Shown: one piece after another, positions 17,892 through 26,422 of the stretch
How the letters are laid out: every line of letters starts with the position of its first letter
How positions within the stretch are numbered: the stretch's first letter is position 1
NCBI RefSeq assembly: GCF_003326755.1
Contig: NZ_JPWH01000005.1
Span: 124,001-188,000 of the forward strand
DNA: 64,000 nt
DNA from: Thalassospira profundimaris
Lineage (GTDB): Bacteria > Pseudomonadota > Alphaproteobacteria > Rhodospirillales > Thalassospiraceae
Direction: 5' to 3'
Position numbers and translations under genes: made by a program
The notes under the pieces: model-generated
Database searches by the model: none
What the model was told of the DNA's origin: nothing
The model's input: the letters and a program-made list of their open reading frames with translations, nothing else

Positions 17892-18883
17892 CCGCGATCA
17901 TTACACCCAATGACGATTTGCTGATTTCGGCTTATCTGGATGATGAACTGGACGCCCCGGCGCGCGAAAAACTGGAACACCGGCTGGCGCATGATGCCGC
18001 CCTGCGCGAACGCCTGGAGATAATGGCATTTCAGGCCGACCAGCTTGCTGACGGATCATGTGGTGAAGAGGTTCCCCCGATCCTTCAGAACCGCATTGAT
18101 GCCATTCTCGATGCCGGTTTTGGCCTGTATGGCTCCGACAAAAATCAAAGCATCCATACCTTTCTGACCGACGAAAAATTCCTGTTCCCGGCCACAGGTA
18201 AAAATGGCCCGGATACCAGGAACCCGCAAAATAGTGACGATCTGCTCACGCTTGCCACCTGTCAGCAGCAAAACCCTGTACCCGCGACACGCGCCCTGAC
18301 CCGGCAGGCGCAAAACAGCCAGAGCGAAACGGCCAATACAACGACCGCGATGTATGGCAAATATAACGGGTATGATCAGGACACCACCGTCGAACACCGC
18401 CCGCAACCTCGCGGTACGGGAAAAACCTTTGCCCGCTGGTGGGCCGGGGCTGGCATGGCAGCGGCCCTTGCCTTCGCCTTTTTCGCCGGCAGCATTTACC
18501 AGCGCGCAACAACGGTCACACAACAGCCTGTTATTGCCACCAATGGCAAAGACAGCACCAAGCTCGATAGTGCCGGGCTGGATATGCTGATCAATGAAAC
18601 GCTCGAAACCACCCAAAGCGGACAGGTCAAAAGGGCTGCTCTTGCCACGGATTCGGAAAAAATCGGCAAAACATCCATCGAACCCCTTAGAACCTTCCAG
18701 CTTAACGGACGCTTCTGCCGCGAATACCGCGCCGATATTGACATGGGCCAGGAAAAACCAATCACCTTCTTTGGCCGCGCCTGCCGCGACCCCAAGGATG
18801 GCTGGCAAACCGTTTACCGCCTGTTCCCCGGCTCTGCGGCGGATCTGGGGGCGGAACCGCTGGCTGCGCATCAGAATCTTTAG
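17888..18883 (+). CDS. Transmembrane anti-sigma factor
   Basis: A 331-residue partner of the ECF sigma factor. The N-terminal cytoplasmic part begins NDDLLISAYLDDELDAPARE, the typical anti-sigma helix pair, but lacks the HxxxCxxC zinc site of the ZAS class. A disordered Gln/Asn/Thr-rich linker follows. One membrane helix lies at about 184-202 (WAGAGMAAALAFAFFAGSIY). The periplasmic domain contains two cysteines in FCREYR and GRACRD that could form a disulfide. That layout suits signal sensing outside the membrane. Translation is coupled to the sigma gene. Confidence 0.82.
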   Translation: MTAIITPNDDLLISAYLDDELDAPAREKLEHRLAHDAALRERLEIMAFQADQLADGSCGEEVPPILQNRIDAILDAGFGLYGSDKNQSIHTFLTDEKFLFPATGKNGPDTRNPQNSDDLLTLATCQQQNPVPATRALTRQAQNSQSETANTTTAMYGKYNGYDQDTTVEHRPQPRGTGKTFARWWAGAGMAAALAFAFFAGSIYQRATTVTQQPVIATNGKDSTKLDSAGLDMLINETLETTQSGQVKRAALATDSEKIGKTSIEPLRTFQLNGRFCREYRADIDMGQEKPITFFGRACRDPKDGWQTVYRLFPGSAADLGAEPLAAHQNL

Positions 18884-19111
18884 GTGTGCATTTGGGGAAA
18901 TGCTTGCCAGAATATTTGGTAAATTTGACAAATAGAAAGCTCGAAATTTAAAACCTCCAAAGATACTAATATTGCCAGCATCGTTGTTATACTTGGGACG
19001 ACCTGTGCGTTCATATAAATGACTTGTCTTTGTCTATGAAAAGTTAATCGCGCTCTCCACGCGCCTTATAGGAATTTTGTTAAAAAACAATTAGTGAGCG
19101 GACAATTCGGC

Positions 19112-20107
19112 ATGAATGACTTTGAAGCATGGATAGGTGAATGCCATTTACGCAAGACTGATGGCGAGGATTATCGTTGTCAGGCGGCAGTCTGGGCACA
19201 GGACCATGAAGGCTTCCATGCGGCACTCTCAGCCGACCTCTCGCATCTGGGCTACTCAATCGTCTGGCTTGAAGAAGTGCTTCCAGCCCCGCAATACCTC
19301 TCTCTTCACAGAAGGCAACACCGACAGATTGGCTCTCTGGCGCGGGCCGTTCATCCGGGACATACCGTCGAATTGGGACCAATGCAAGGTATCGAGGCAG
19401 GCAACACCGACGCGCTGGAAGACCATCTGACGGTCGAAGAAATTAAAGGTGTCGAACCACTGGACCTACAATTTGGCATTCATCCAGGCAAGACCGTGCC
19501 GGATGCGCTCATGGAGCCAATCTTTGGCCAACCAGAACCCACCGAGGCTGAAAACGCGCAGTACGCCGGTACAAAAACCGTCCCTTCGCTTAAGACTTAC
19601 GCCATCCTAGATTCAGCCAAAATACCTTACATCCTGACAAGTCTGCTCGAAAGCTCTGATTTACGCTATCAGTCACTGTTCCAGGGCAAAACACAGGAAG
19701 AGCTCGAAGAGCATGCTCCCTATCTGGTGGAACTCAAACCGGAAAGTGGCTTCACAAAACAGCTTTTCACGGGTCTCAAAGGCGTTAACGGGTTGTGGGA
19801 AAAAGAACTCGGTATCTTTATTCGGTCCCGCACCAACTTTGATGATATTCGACGGCATTTTCGTAAATTCACCCGTGTGCAGGATAAAGATGGAAAATGG
19901 TTCTATTTCAGATTCTGGGAAGCTAAATTTTTTATTGATTACGTTTTGTCATTACAGCCAGACAAACAGAAAATCATAGTTGGAGACTGTCACTCATTTG
20001 TCATTACGCGAAAAAAAGCAACATATTTGGCAATTAGAAATCAGTCTTCCTCCTCATCGTCTTCTGCTTCAGTGATGGGGAAGAGCGGTGAATTGAATGG
20101 ATTATAA
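19112..20107 (+). CDS. DUF4123 domain protein (type VI secretion effector adaptor/chaperone)
   Basis: A 331-residue protein. The C-terminal two thirds match DUF4123: TYAILDSAKIPYILTSLLES (about 172-191), YLVELKPESGFTKQLF (about 216-231), then IFIRSRTNFDDIRRHFRKFT and WFYFRFWEAKFF. Known DUF4123 proteins load toxic effectors onto VgrG spikes of type VI secretion systems. A distinct N-terminal domain of about 75 residues precedes it. The ATG at 19112 was preferred; a GTG at 19094 is in frame. The last 20 residues are Ser-rich and overlap the convergent gene by 67 bases. No VgrG or structural T6SS gene is in the window. The DNA is AT-richer than the flanks. Confidence 0.78.
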   Translation: MNDFEAWIGECHLRKTDGEDYRCQAAVWAQDHEGFHAALSADLSHLGYSIVWLEEVLPAPQYLSLHRRQHRQIGSLARAVHPGHTVELGPMQGIEAGNTDALEDHLTVEEIKGVEPLDLQFGIHPGKTVPDALMEPIFGQPEPTEAENAQYAGTKTVPSLKTYAILDSAKIPYILTSLLESSDLRYQSLFQGKTQEELEEHAPYLVELKPESGFTKQLFTGLKGVNGLWEKELGIFIRSRTNFDDIRRHFRKFTRVQDKDGKWFYFRFWEAKFFIDYVLSLQPDKQKIIVGDCHSFVITRKKATYLAIRNQSSSSSSSASVMGKSGELNGL

Positions 20108-20589
20108 TCTTCAAAACCAAAATATTTGCCATAGTGATCAACAAAAAATTGATCCATATCTTTTCGATCATTTTCATTTTTTATCGAGTGCGAGACATAA
20201 TACTGGATCATCTTAAAACAACAGACCAGTCTATCTCGCTCTAAATCCACAACAAATCCCAGCTCATATTCATCCAGATCTTCCCGCCCTGGATCAACAA
20301 CGCTTGTTAGAACATGGAAAGTACCACCATTTTCACTATACGTTACCCGAAACTTCTTTTTCGAAACAGGATCATATACTTGATATACATATGAATCTTT
20401 TTGTTGCTTCGCTTCACCTAAAGCTTTGTAACCTTGTTTCTCCCTCCCTGCTGCAACAGAAAACAACTCATCCCATATATTTATTAACGCATAAAATGAA
20501 ACAGGGTTAACAACCCAATCCTTAAAAGGGAAGCCCGGTGCTTTTTTGTATTTTTTTAAAAGCGTATCTATGTAAGTTTCTGGTGTCAT
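20041..20589 (-). CDS. Probable immunity protein for the upstream toxin
   Basis: A 182-residue soluble acidic protein with no signal peptide, last gene of a three-gene operon, 3 bases after the candidate toxin. The N-terminus contains APGFPFKDW, then a mixed alpha/beta body (SYVYQVYDPVSKKKFRVTY). The tail is very acidic (EAEDDEEED). I do not recognise the family. Small acidic proteins encoded right behind a polymorphic toxin are usually its immunity protein. The gene at 46951-47562 begins with a similar motif (TPGYPFEEY). The 3' end is antisense to the DUF4123 gene for 67 bases. Confidence 0.55.
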   Translation of the reverse strand: MTPETYIDTLLKKYKKAPGFPFKDWVVNPVSFYALINIWDELFSVAAGREKQGYKALGEAKQQKDSYVYQVYDPVSKKKFRVTYSENGGTFHVLTSVVDPGREDLDEYELGFVVDLERDRLVCCFKMIQYYVSHSIKNENDRKDMDQFFVDHYGKYFGFEDYNPFNSPLFPITEAEDDEEED

Positions 20590-20592
20590 CTC

Positions 20593-21189
20593 TCAAGCCA
20601 TAAATGCGTTAACGGTGCCAAATACATTTATATCATACCTGACTTTCCGAGAATATTTATCTAATGCTCCTGGCCGATTATCCCGACTAGGTGGAATACC
20701 GTAAGGAGGTTGAGACTGAATATAAGCGATTGTCTTAGCAAGAACGTCCCACCTCTCAATTTGTTTGAAATTACTACGATTTGCCAAATCTTTCGCGAAC
20801 TCATGTGTTGCACCTGCAACAATTATTCCTTCTCTAACGTAAACCGTGCGGCCATTAACTAAATATGGACCTACGCCTTGAGGGTCGGTTCTATTGCGAA
20901 GAGGAAGATAATCACCCTGAGCTTGGATGTTAATCATACACCACACACAATCAGCACAATCACGAAGACGTCGCTGTTCGGCTTTTGAACGATCACCTGC
21001 CTGTGACAAAACGGAATCAATTTCACTTTCCGAAGCTGGCGTATCGAGATAATCGTCAATGACATCAACAACCGCCAACCCCGAAACAACGACCGCTGTT
21101 GCTGCCACACCAGCCACAGCAACTTCGGCTGCACTAAGTCCCCCTAAAGCGATTGCCCCACCTTCTGCAACTGGTGCCAATATCGGCAT
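20593..21189 (-). CDS. Candidate polymorphic toxin/T6SS effector
   Basis: A 198-residue protein built like a secreted toxin. Two hydrophobic Ala/Gly/Val-rich stretches (about 8-43) may be membrane-inserting or delivery segments. A linker follows, then a compact C-terminal domain from about residue 76: CADCVWCMINIQAQGDYLP, a central helical part (ERWDVLAKTIAYIQSQPPY), and an end that reads RKVRYDINVFGTVNAF. The IQAQG start and the R-x-D-I-x-V-x-G end recall polymorphic toxin domains found after PAAR or VgrG modules, from memory rather than from a search. The start overlaps the preceding stop as TAATG. The enzymatic activity is unknown. Confidence 0.55.
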   Translation of the reverse strand: MPILAPVAEGGAIALGGLSAAEVAVAGVAATAVVVSGLAVVDVIDDYLDTPASESEIDSVLSQAGDRSKAEQRRLRDCADCVWCMINIQAQGDYLPLRNRTDPQGVGPYLVNGRTVYVREGIIVAGATHEFAKDLANRSNFKQIERWDVLAKTIAYIQSQPPYGIPPSRDNRPGALDKYSRKVRYDINVFGTVNAFMA

Positions 21190-21566
21190 TAACCGGACCT
21201 TTCATTCATGAAATATCTTACGATACCATAAGCGCATTGCACACGCGTGTTGATGCCGATGCGGTCATTGGTCAAGGCTTCCTGCATATGAGGCTTGTTA
21301 ATTTCCTCGATACCCTGAATAAAATACAGCATCACCATCAAGACATAACTCTTGTAATTTGCTTCCGGATATTTCCCCAACAACTCATGGGCATGATCAA
21401 AAAGCATCTCACCAATCTTCTGAAGATCGTCTTGCGATATTTCAGCATCATTGAAGCGTAATTTCGAAAGTGCGTGATCCACAACATCGGAACGAAACGC
21501 GCGCGTTGCAGAGTTTGCAATCGCTTCCCGCTCATGATCTTCAAGTGTCCACGTCAAGGCACACAC
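21189..21566 (-). CDS. Small helical protein, first gene of the toxin operon
   Basis: A 125-residue predicted all-helical cytoplasmic protein with no recognised domain. Marks are EDHEREAIANSATRAFRSDV, the DDLQKIGEMLFDHAHELLG helix and a hydrophobic SYVLMVMLYFIQGI. A GTG start at 21566 with GGTGG just upstream was used. Its stop and the toxin's start overlap (TAATG), so the two are translationally coupled. It could be a specific chaperone or a delivery partner for the toxin, but this rests on context alone. Confidence 0.5.
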   Translation of the reverse strand: MCALTWTLEDHEREAIANSATRAFRSDVVDHALSKLRFNDAEISQDDLQKIGEMLFDHAHELLGKYPEANYKSYVLMVMLYFIQGIEEINKPHMQEALTNDRIGINTRVQCAYGIVRYFMNERSG

Positions 21567-21903
21567 CCACCATTATAATTATACTATTTTACCTGATTTA
21601 TTTATAACAATTTCACGCTGAATCATCAACGATCTTATTGCACTCACATGATTTAAAATCAATTTTGCACTCGTGAAGTGCTCAAAATATAACAATATTC
21701 AAAACAATTTATTTCAAAATGAAGATGAGATCATGGAAAATAGGAATCAGATATATGCTCAAGATTCTTCGGATTTCTGCCTCAGGCCACTTTTATAATA
21801 AAGTATGAAACTTTAACTCTGACACAAAACACAACGGGCGAAGGAGTAACCTCCCTCGCCCGTTGCTTTTAAAGTTTATTTATTCTGCCGAAATGACGGG
21901 CCG
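21567..21903. other. AT-rich upstream region of the toxin operon
   Basis: This gene-free stretch is the most AT-rich part of the island. It should hold the toxin-operon promoter; ATAGTATAATTATAATGG on the minus strand just before the GTG offers several -10-like boxes. A terminator of the pirin gene lies at its right end. No gene is seen. Confidence 0.45.
21832..21865 (-). terminator. Terminator of the pirin gene (possibly bidirectional)
   Basis: A perfect 10-bp stem CAACGGGCGA/TCGCCCGTTG, with inner AGG/CCT pairing possible, follows the minus-strand pirin gene by about 40 bases. TGTTTTG follows on the minus strand and CTTTT on the plus strand. Confidence 0.8.
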
Positions 21904-22776
21904 TCAACCCTGCCCGACGGCCTTTTCACGCACGAAGCGGCCGCGCTGGTAATCTTCAAAGGCCTGCATCAGTTCTTCGCGGGTGTTCATCACAAACGGA
22001 CCGTGACGGGCAATGGGTTCGTCAATCGGTGCGGCCGCAATCAGCAATAATCGTCCGCCTTCGCTGCCGCTCTTCAGCAACACCGCATTGCCATCCTTGA
22101 GCACCGCCAGATGATGGGTGGGCAGGGAACGACCGGCAACCTCGCCATCGCCAATGAACATGTAGACAAGGGCGGCGTGCCCCTCTGGCACTGGCAGGGT
22201 GGCCTCGGCATTAGGTGCCAGCTTGACATCCATGAACACCGGTTCGGTCGAAATACCCGATACCGGCCCGGTTTTGCCAAAGGCGGAACCGGCGACCAGG
22301 CGAATATCCACGCCTGCTGCCGGACTGACTTCGGCGACCTCATGAGCCTCCAGATTCTGGTAACGCGGACGTTGCATTTTGTCTTTGGCAGGCAGGTTGA
22401 TCCAAAGCTGAAAACCCTGCAACAGGCCATCTTCCTGTTCGGGGGTTTCGGAATGGATGATGCCGCTTCCCGCCGTCATCCACTGCACCCCGCCAGAGCG
22501 CAAAACGCCCTCTGACCCGATGCTGTCATTATGGCGCATCGCCCCTTCGACCATATAGGTCACGGTTTCAAAACCACGATGGGGATGTTCGGGGAAACCG
22601 GCGATATAATCGTCCGCCTTGTCGCTGGAGATCGAATCCAGCATCAGAAACGGATCGAGCATTGGCAAAGCGGGCGAACCAACGGACCGCTTCAGGCGCA
22701 CGCCAGCCCCATCCGAGGTATCCATTGCACGGATTGTCCGGGCGACCTTGCGCAGGTTAACATCGTCATTTTTCAT
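21904..22776 (-). CDS. Pirin family protein
   Basis: A 290-residue bicupin. The N-terminal cupin has the metal-binding motif PEHPHRGFETVTYMVEG (about 63-79) and GSGIIHSETPE (about 104-114), giving the usual three histidines and one glutamate. FQLWINLPAKDKM follows, then the second cupin. Bacterial pirins are iron-binding; some act as quercetin dioxygenases, others modulate pyruvate metabolism or stress responses, so the substrate cannot be assigned. The start has GGGAG upstream. The gene is monocistronic with its own terminator. Confidence 0.92.
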   Translation of the reverse strand: MKNDDVNLRKVARTIRAMDTSDGAGVRLKRSVGSPALPMLDPFLMLDSISSDKADDYIAGFPEHPHRGFETVTYMVEGAMRHNDSIGSEGVLRSGGVQWMTAGSGIIHSETPEQEDGLLQGFQLWINLPAKDKMQRPRYQNLEAHEVAEVSPAAGVDIRLVAGSAFGKTGPVSGISTEPVFMDVKLAPNAEATLPVPEGHAALVYMFIGDGEVAGRSLPTHHLAVLKDGNAVLLKSGSEGGRLLLIAAAPIDEPIARHGPFVMNTREELMQAFEDYQRGRFVREKAVGQG

Positions 22777-22854
22777 CGGGAAAGCTCCCTTTCTTCAAAA
22801 TCGGGCACCACCGCGTGGTGGTGAACAGTTACTTTGAATCTGGCACAAAAAAGC

Positions 22855-22877
22855 GCCCGAACAACCACTATTCGGGC
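22855..22877 (-). terminator. Terminator of the SbmA/BacA-type gene
   Basis: Stem GCCCGAA/TTCGGGC with a 9-base loop, followed on the minus strand by GCTTTTTTG. It starts about 40 bases after the stop. Confidence 0.8.
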
Positions 22878-22915
22878 ACCTTATTGTTTCCCCAAACGGG
22901 ACAATCAGCCAAAAA

Positions 22916-24133
22916 TCAGTCCGTTATCAACGAAACAGAGGATTCAAAGGCCCGCAGACGTTTATAAATCGAGAGCAATTCGATAATCGTGGTCCAGGCA
23001 TCGACCAGATATTGAAACGATCCCGAGACCTGGCCAAAGGCCGTCAGCACCTGCTGAAGCACCCCAAAGGTAAAACCGATGGTCGCCCCCGCCGCAATCG
23101 TGGGAATAAGAATAGCGATGGCAAAAATGCCGTCAGCCTGCATGTACAAGCCGCGAAACACGTTAAAATAGGTGTAGTGCCAATAAAGCCGGAAATAATT
23201 GTGGCGGACAAAGCCAAACAGTTCGCGCACGGTCACGGGGTCGGCGCGATGTTCGTGATCTTCGCCATAAACCAGTTCCTTGCGATAGGCCGCCTCGACC
23301 CGCTGATTGTGAAATTCCAGCCCCGGCAGCTTGATCCCGACAAGGGCCAGCAGCAATGTGCCAAAAACCGACCAGACGATGGCGGCACTCACCAGGGGCG
23401 CGGGAATTTCGCCCACCAGTGGCAGGGTGGTGACATATTTTGACAGGCCCCATAACACCGGTAAAAACGCAATCAGCGTCATGATGGCGCTGACCAGCGA
23501 AATACCCAGCCCCTCGATCACGCTGGCAAAGCGCATGGTATCTTCCTGCACGCGCTGGGCGGCACCTTCGGTATGGCGCAATTTTTGCCAATGCGACATG
23601 TAATAGCTGTTCATCGCCGTGCGCCAGCGAAAGATCCAGTGACTGACCAAAAAACGCGTCACGACAAACAGGAACATGGCGCACAGGGCAATTTCGGCGA
23701 ATTGCCCGATTAGCAAATACAAATCAACGGCATGTACCACCGCGTTGCCCGACAGAGCATTTTGCACATCATCAAAAAAAGGCCGGCGCCAGTTATTAAT
23801 GGCAACCGAGACTTCGACATCAAAAAAGGTGGTGAAAATAATGATCGCCGACCCGAAGACCGACCATAATTGCCACGGATTATCGGAACAGAAACGCCAG
23901 GCCAGGCCAAACAGGCCAACGGCAATAAAATAATAGGCGCTGAACCATAAAAAGGTCGGGGTGGCAAAATACGCAATGCCAACCACCTGACCATCGGCGG
24001 GTGATGCAACACCAAGCCCCAAATACTGCCCCCATTGCTGTCCCCCGCCATACCAGACGGTGGCGGCAATGACAGTCCAGATCAGGGCACTCGAGAAAAA
24101 CAGTCTGGGACGGGGAAAAAATGACTGAAACAC
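22916..24133 (-). CDS. sbmA: SbmA/BacA family peptide transporter
   Basis: A 405-residue inner-membrane protein with about seven or eight hydrophobic segments. It takes up peptide antibiotics such as bleomycin and proline-rich peptides, and in rhizobia influences very-long-chain fatty acids in lipid [16 protein letters not shown], the family signature [19 protein letters not shown], and [17 protein letters not shown] are visible. It lacks the ATPase domain of ABCD relatives. Length matches SbmA. It starts with GTG (24133) behind GGAG. The gene stands alone. Confidence 0.9.
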   Translation of the reverse strand: MFQSFFPRPRLFFSSALIWTVIAATVWYGGGQQWGQYLGLGVASPADGQVVGIAYFATPTFLWFSAYYFIAVGLFGLAWRFCSDNPWQLWSVFGSAIIIFTTFFDVEVSVAINNWRRPFFDDVQNALSGNAVVHAVDLYLLIGQFAEIALCAMFLFVVTRFLVSHWIFRWRTAMNSYYMSHWQKLRHTEGAAQRVQEDTMRFASVIEGLGISLVSAIMTLIAFLPVLWGLSKYVTTLPLVGEIPAPLVSAAIVWSVFGTLLLALVGIKLPGLEFHNQRVEAAYRKELVYGEDHEHRADPVTVRELFGFVRHNYFRLYWHYTYFNVFRGLYMQADGIFAIAILIPTIAAGATIGFTFGVLQQVLTAFGQVSGSFQYLVDAWTTIIELLSIYKRLRAFESSVSLITD

Positions 24134-24291
24134 GGGAAGCTCCGTTTTTTATAGAGTCTTTGAAAAACGAAATGCTCCCGAACCAAGGCAATTCCACGAC
24201 GTGATTATGGTAATTGCACCCAAAATTGCCCTAATTTCAAAATAATTCCAAAACAGCAAAAAATTCTTCAATTTCAACCCTTAAAACAGGA

Positions 24292-24325
24292 AATGCCGCA
24301 CCGGATACACAACCGGTGCGGCATT
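24292..24325. terminator. Terminator of wrbA
   Basis: A perfect 13-bp stem AATGCCGCACCGG/CCGGTGCGGCATT with an 8-base loop. It lies 22 bases after the wrbA stop on the minus strand, with a modest T content (TCCTGTTTT) behind it. Confidence 0.85.
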
Positions 24326-24347
24326 CCCCGTTTTAAGGCTGATTGTT

Positions 24348-24950
24348 TCAGCCCGCCAGCTTGGCGGCAAGTTCGGCCACATGCTTACCCTGGAAGCGGG
24401 CAATATCGAGCTCGTTTTCCGAAGGCTGGCGCGAACCATCGGCGCCTGCCAGCGTCGTCGCCCCATAAGGCGAACCACCGGTGATCTGGTCCATTTTGGT
24501 CAGCCCTTCGCAGCTATAGGGCACACCGACCAGCACCATACCCTGATGCAACAGGGTCGTATGGGTCGAGGTGATGGTGGTTTCCTGACCGCCATGCTGG
24601 GTACCCGTCGAGGCAAAAACCGACCCGATTTTGCCAATCAGCTTGCCCTGCGCCCACAGACCGCCGGTCTGATCAAGGAAGGTGCGCATCTGGCCGCACA
24701 TATTGCCAAACCGGGTGGGAACGCCAAAAATGATGGCATCATAATTGACAAGATCATCAACCGAGGCCACCGGCGCATCCTGATCGAGCTTCGCCCCGGC
24801 CCCCTTGGCAACATCTTCGGGCATTGTTTCGGGTACGCGCTTGATATCAACCGTCGTGCCTGCAACACCACTTGCGCCTTCGGCAACGGCCTTTGCCATT
24901 GTTTCGATATGACCATACATCGAATAATACAGCACCAGTACTTTCGCCAT
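24348..24950 (-). CDS. wrbA: NAD(P)H:quinone oxidoreductase, WrbA type
   Basis: A 200-residue flavodoxin-like enzyme that reduces quinones by two electrons and protects against redox stress. The FMN phosphate loop is [13 protein letters not shown] (about 6-18), the isoalloxazine loop is [20 protein letters not shown] (about 76-95), and the third FMN segment is [14 protein letters not shown] (about 113-126). The frame stays open upstream for 94 codons, but the ATG at 24950 follows AGGAGG and matches the family's N-terminus. Length is typical. Confidence 0.95.
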   Translation of the reverse strand: MAKVLVLYYSMYGHIETMAKAVAEGASGVAGTTVDIKRVPETMPEDVAKGAGAKLDQDAPVASVDDLVNYDAIIFGVPTRFGNMCGQMRTFLDQTGGLWAQGKLIGKIGSVFASTGTQHGGQETTITSTHTTLLHQGMVLVGVPYSCEGLTKMDQITGGSPYGATTLAGADGSRQPSENELDIARFQGKHVAELAAKLAG

Positions 24951-25152
24951 TCCATGCCTCCTGTTTGACAAGATCGCTGGCCGCCTTGCGGCCAAAACAT
25001 CGTCCGCATCATGCGCCCTTTCCACCTCAACGAAAAGGCCGCGATTGGAAACAGTGTATTTCACCCCAAAATGGCAAACGGACCGGAACATTTTTGATCC
25101 CGGCCCGTTCGTCTTCTCCTGCGACCTGCAGGCAATCAGCAGGGACTGAAAC

Positions 25153-26271
25153 CTACTCCGGCGTTGCCGCCAGATAATCCACGACCTGGTCAGGGAAATC
25201 GGTAAAGGCGCCGTCAATGCCCGCATCATCAAAAACCGCCGTCATGACAATGCGAAAATCCCCGGCCCATTTGGGCAACTGGTCGGCGCGCAGGGTATAA
25301 ACATGAACCGGCAAATGGCGGCGCTGGGCGGCAATCAGGGTGGGTGACATGATGGCATGTCCATCCTCGCTAAGACCTTCAATCACCTGATCCAGCGACG
25401 GGCCAATGGCATCAACCACCTTTGACATTGCCTCGACACCCTCGTCGGTTTTAAGAAAATCAAAATCAACATCCGGGGCGATTTTCCAGCTATTTTCCCC
25501 CAAAAGCTGCACCAGACGGCCCTGATAATTCAGATCATTGCGGATGCGTTTGGTTTCGCTCCAGTCAAAACACTGGATGTAACCATTGGATTCCCGCGTG
25601 CCATAGCCCCATTTTTCCATCACCTTGATCACGGCCTTGGAAATATCCTGGCCCTGGGCCCGGTGCCAGGCAGGGTCCTTGATTTCGGCATAAACACCAA
25701 TATCGCGATTGGTGGATTTGTTCAGACCCTGAATCAGTTTGATCTCTTCTTCAAAGGTGGGAATTTTGAAAATGCCATATTCCAGCGGAAAGCGGTCGGG
25801 ATAAACCTGCTTACCGGTTTTGGCATCCGTCCGCTCGTGAACATTCAGCGTTTTAAGCTCTGCCAGGGTAAAATCAATCGCGTAAAAACGGCCATCCTTG
25901 CGGTGGCGTTTGGGGAACTTTTTTGCCACATCGGTGGTGGTATCAAGGTGAATATCGTGCAGGACAACCGGCACGCCATCCTTGGACATCACCACATCCT
26001 GTTCGATAAAATCCGGGTCCATGCCATAGGCCAGCGCAACCGCCGGGAGGGTATGTTCCGGCAGATAGCCCGATGCGCCGCGATGGGCAATCACCACATG
26101 GTCATCGGTTACGGCCTGCGCCATTGCCGGAGAGAACGTCATCATCGCGGCACATATCACGCCTGCTGCCCACAGCATCAGCGGGGATACAAAGCCACGA
26201 CGTTTTTTCCCGTATCCGTTGATCCCGATTTTTGCCTGTGCCGCCCTATTTGCCAGCATTGCCCGGACCAT
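25153..26271 (-). CDS. Glycerophosphodiester phosphodiesterase, periplasmic GlpQ type
   Basis: Hydrolyses glycerophosphodiesters from lipid turnover to glycerol 3-phosphate and an alcohol. After a basic start and a signal-like segment ending SPAMAQA, the enzyme reads [15 protein letters not shown], then [20 protein letters not shown], which carry the catalytic histidines and metal-binding acids. [11 protein letters not shown] and FTDFPD near the end complete the TIM-barrel set. About 372 residues, as GlpQ. The frame extends upstream into the neighbouring gene; the ATG at 26271 follows AAGGAG by 7 bases, and one at 26286 is an alternative. No glpT lies beside it. Confidence 0.9.
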   Translation of the reverse strand: MVRAMLANRAAQAKIGINGYGKKRRGFVSPLMLWAAGVICAAMMTFSPAMAQAVTDDHVVIAHRGASGYLPEHTLPAVALAYGMDPDFIEQDVVMSKDGVPVVLHDIHLDTTTDVAKKFPKRHRKDGRFYAIDFTLAELKTLNVHERTDAKTGKQVYPDRFPLEYGIFKIPTFEEEIKLIQGLNKSTNRDIGVYAEIKDPAWHRAQGQDISKAVIKVMEKWGYGTRESNGYIQCFDWSETKRIRNDLNYQGRLVQLLGENSWKIAPDVDFDFLKTDEGVEAMSKVVDAIGPSLDQVIEGLSEDGHAIMSPTLIAAQRRHLPVHVYTLRADQLPKWAGDFRIVMTAVFDDAGIDGAFTDFPDQVVDYLAATPE

Positions 26272-26422
26272 CTGCAACTCCTTCATTCCGAAACGAATTT
26301 TCGCGATAGTGCCCCGCTCAAGCGGCAGGATCAAGGCAGTCCCGTCACATAGTTGCCCCTTTATGATCCGGGGGTGGCCTATTTCACAGAATGGTCTTTG
26401 TCCCCCTGCCGCAAGACCCGCC

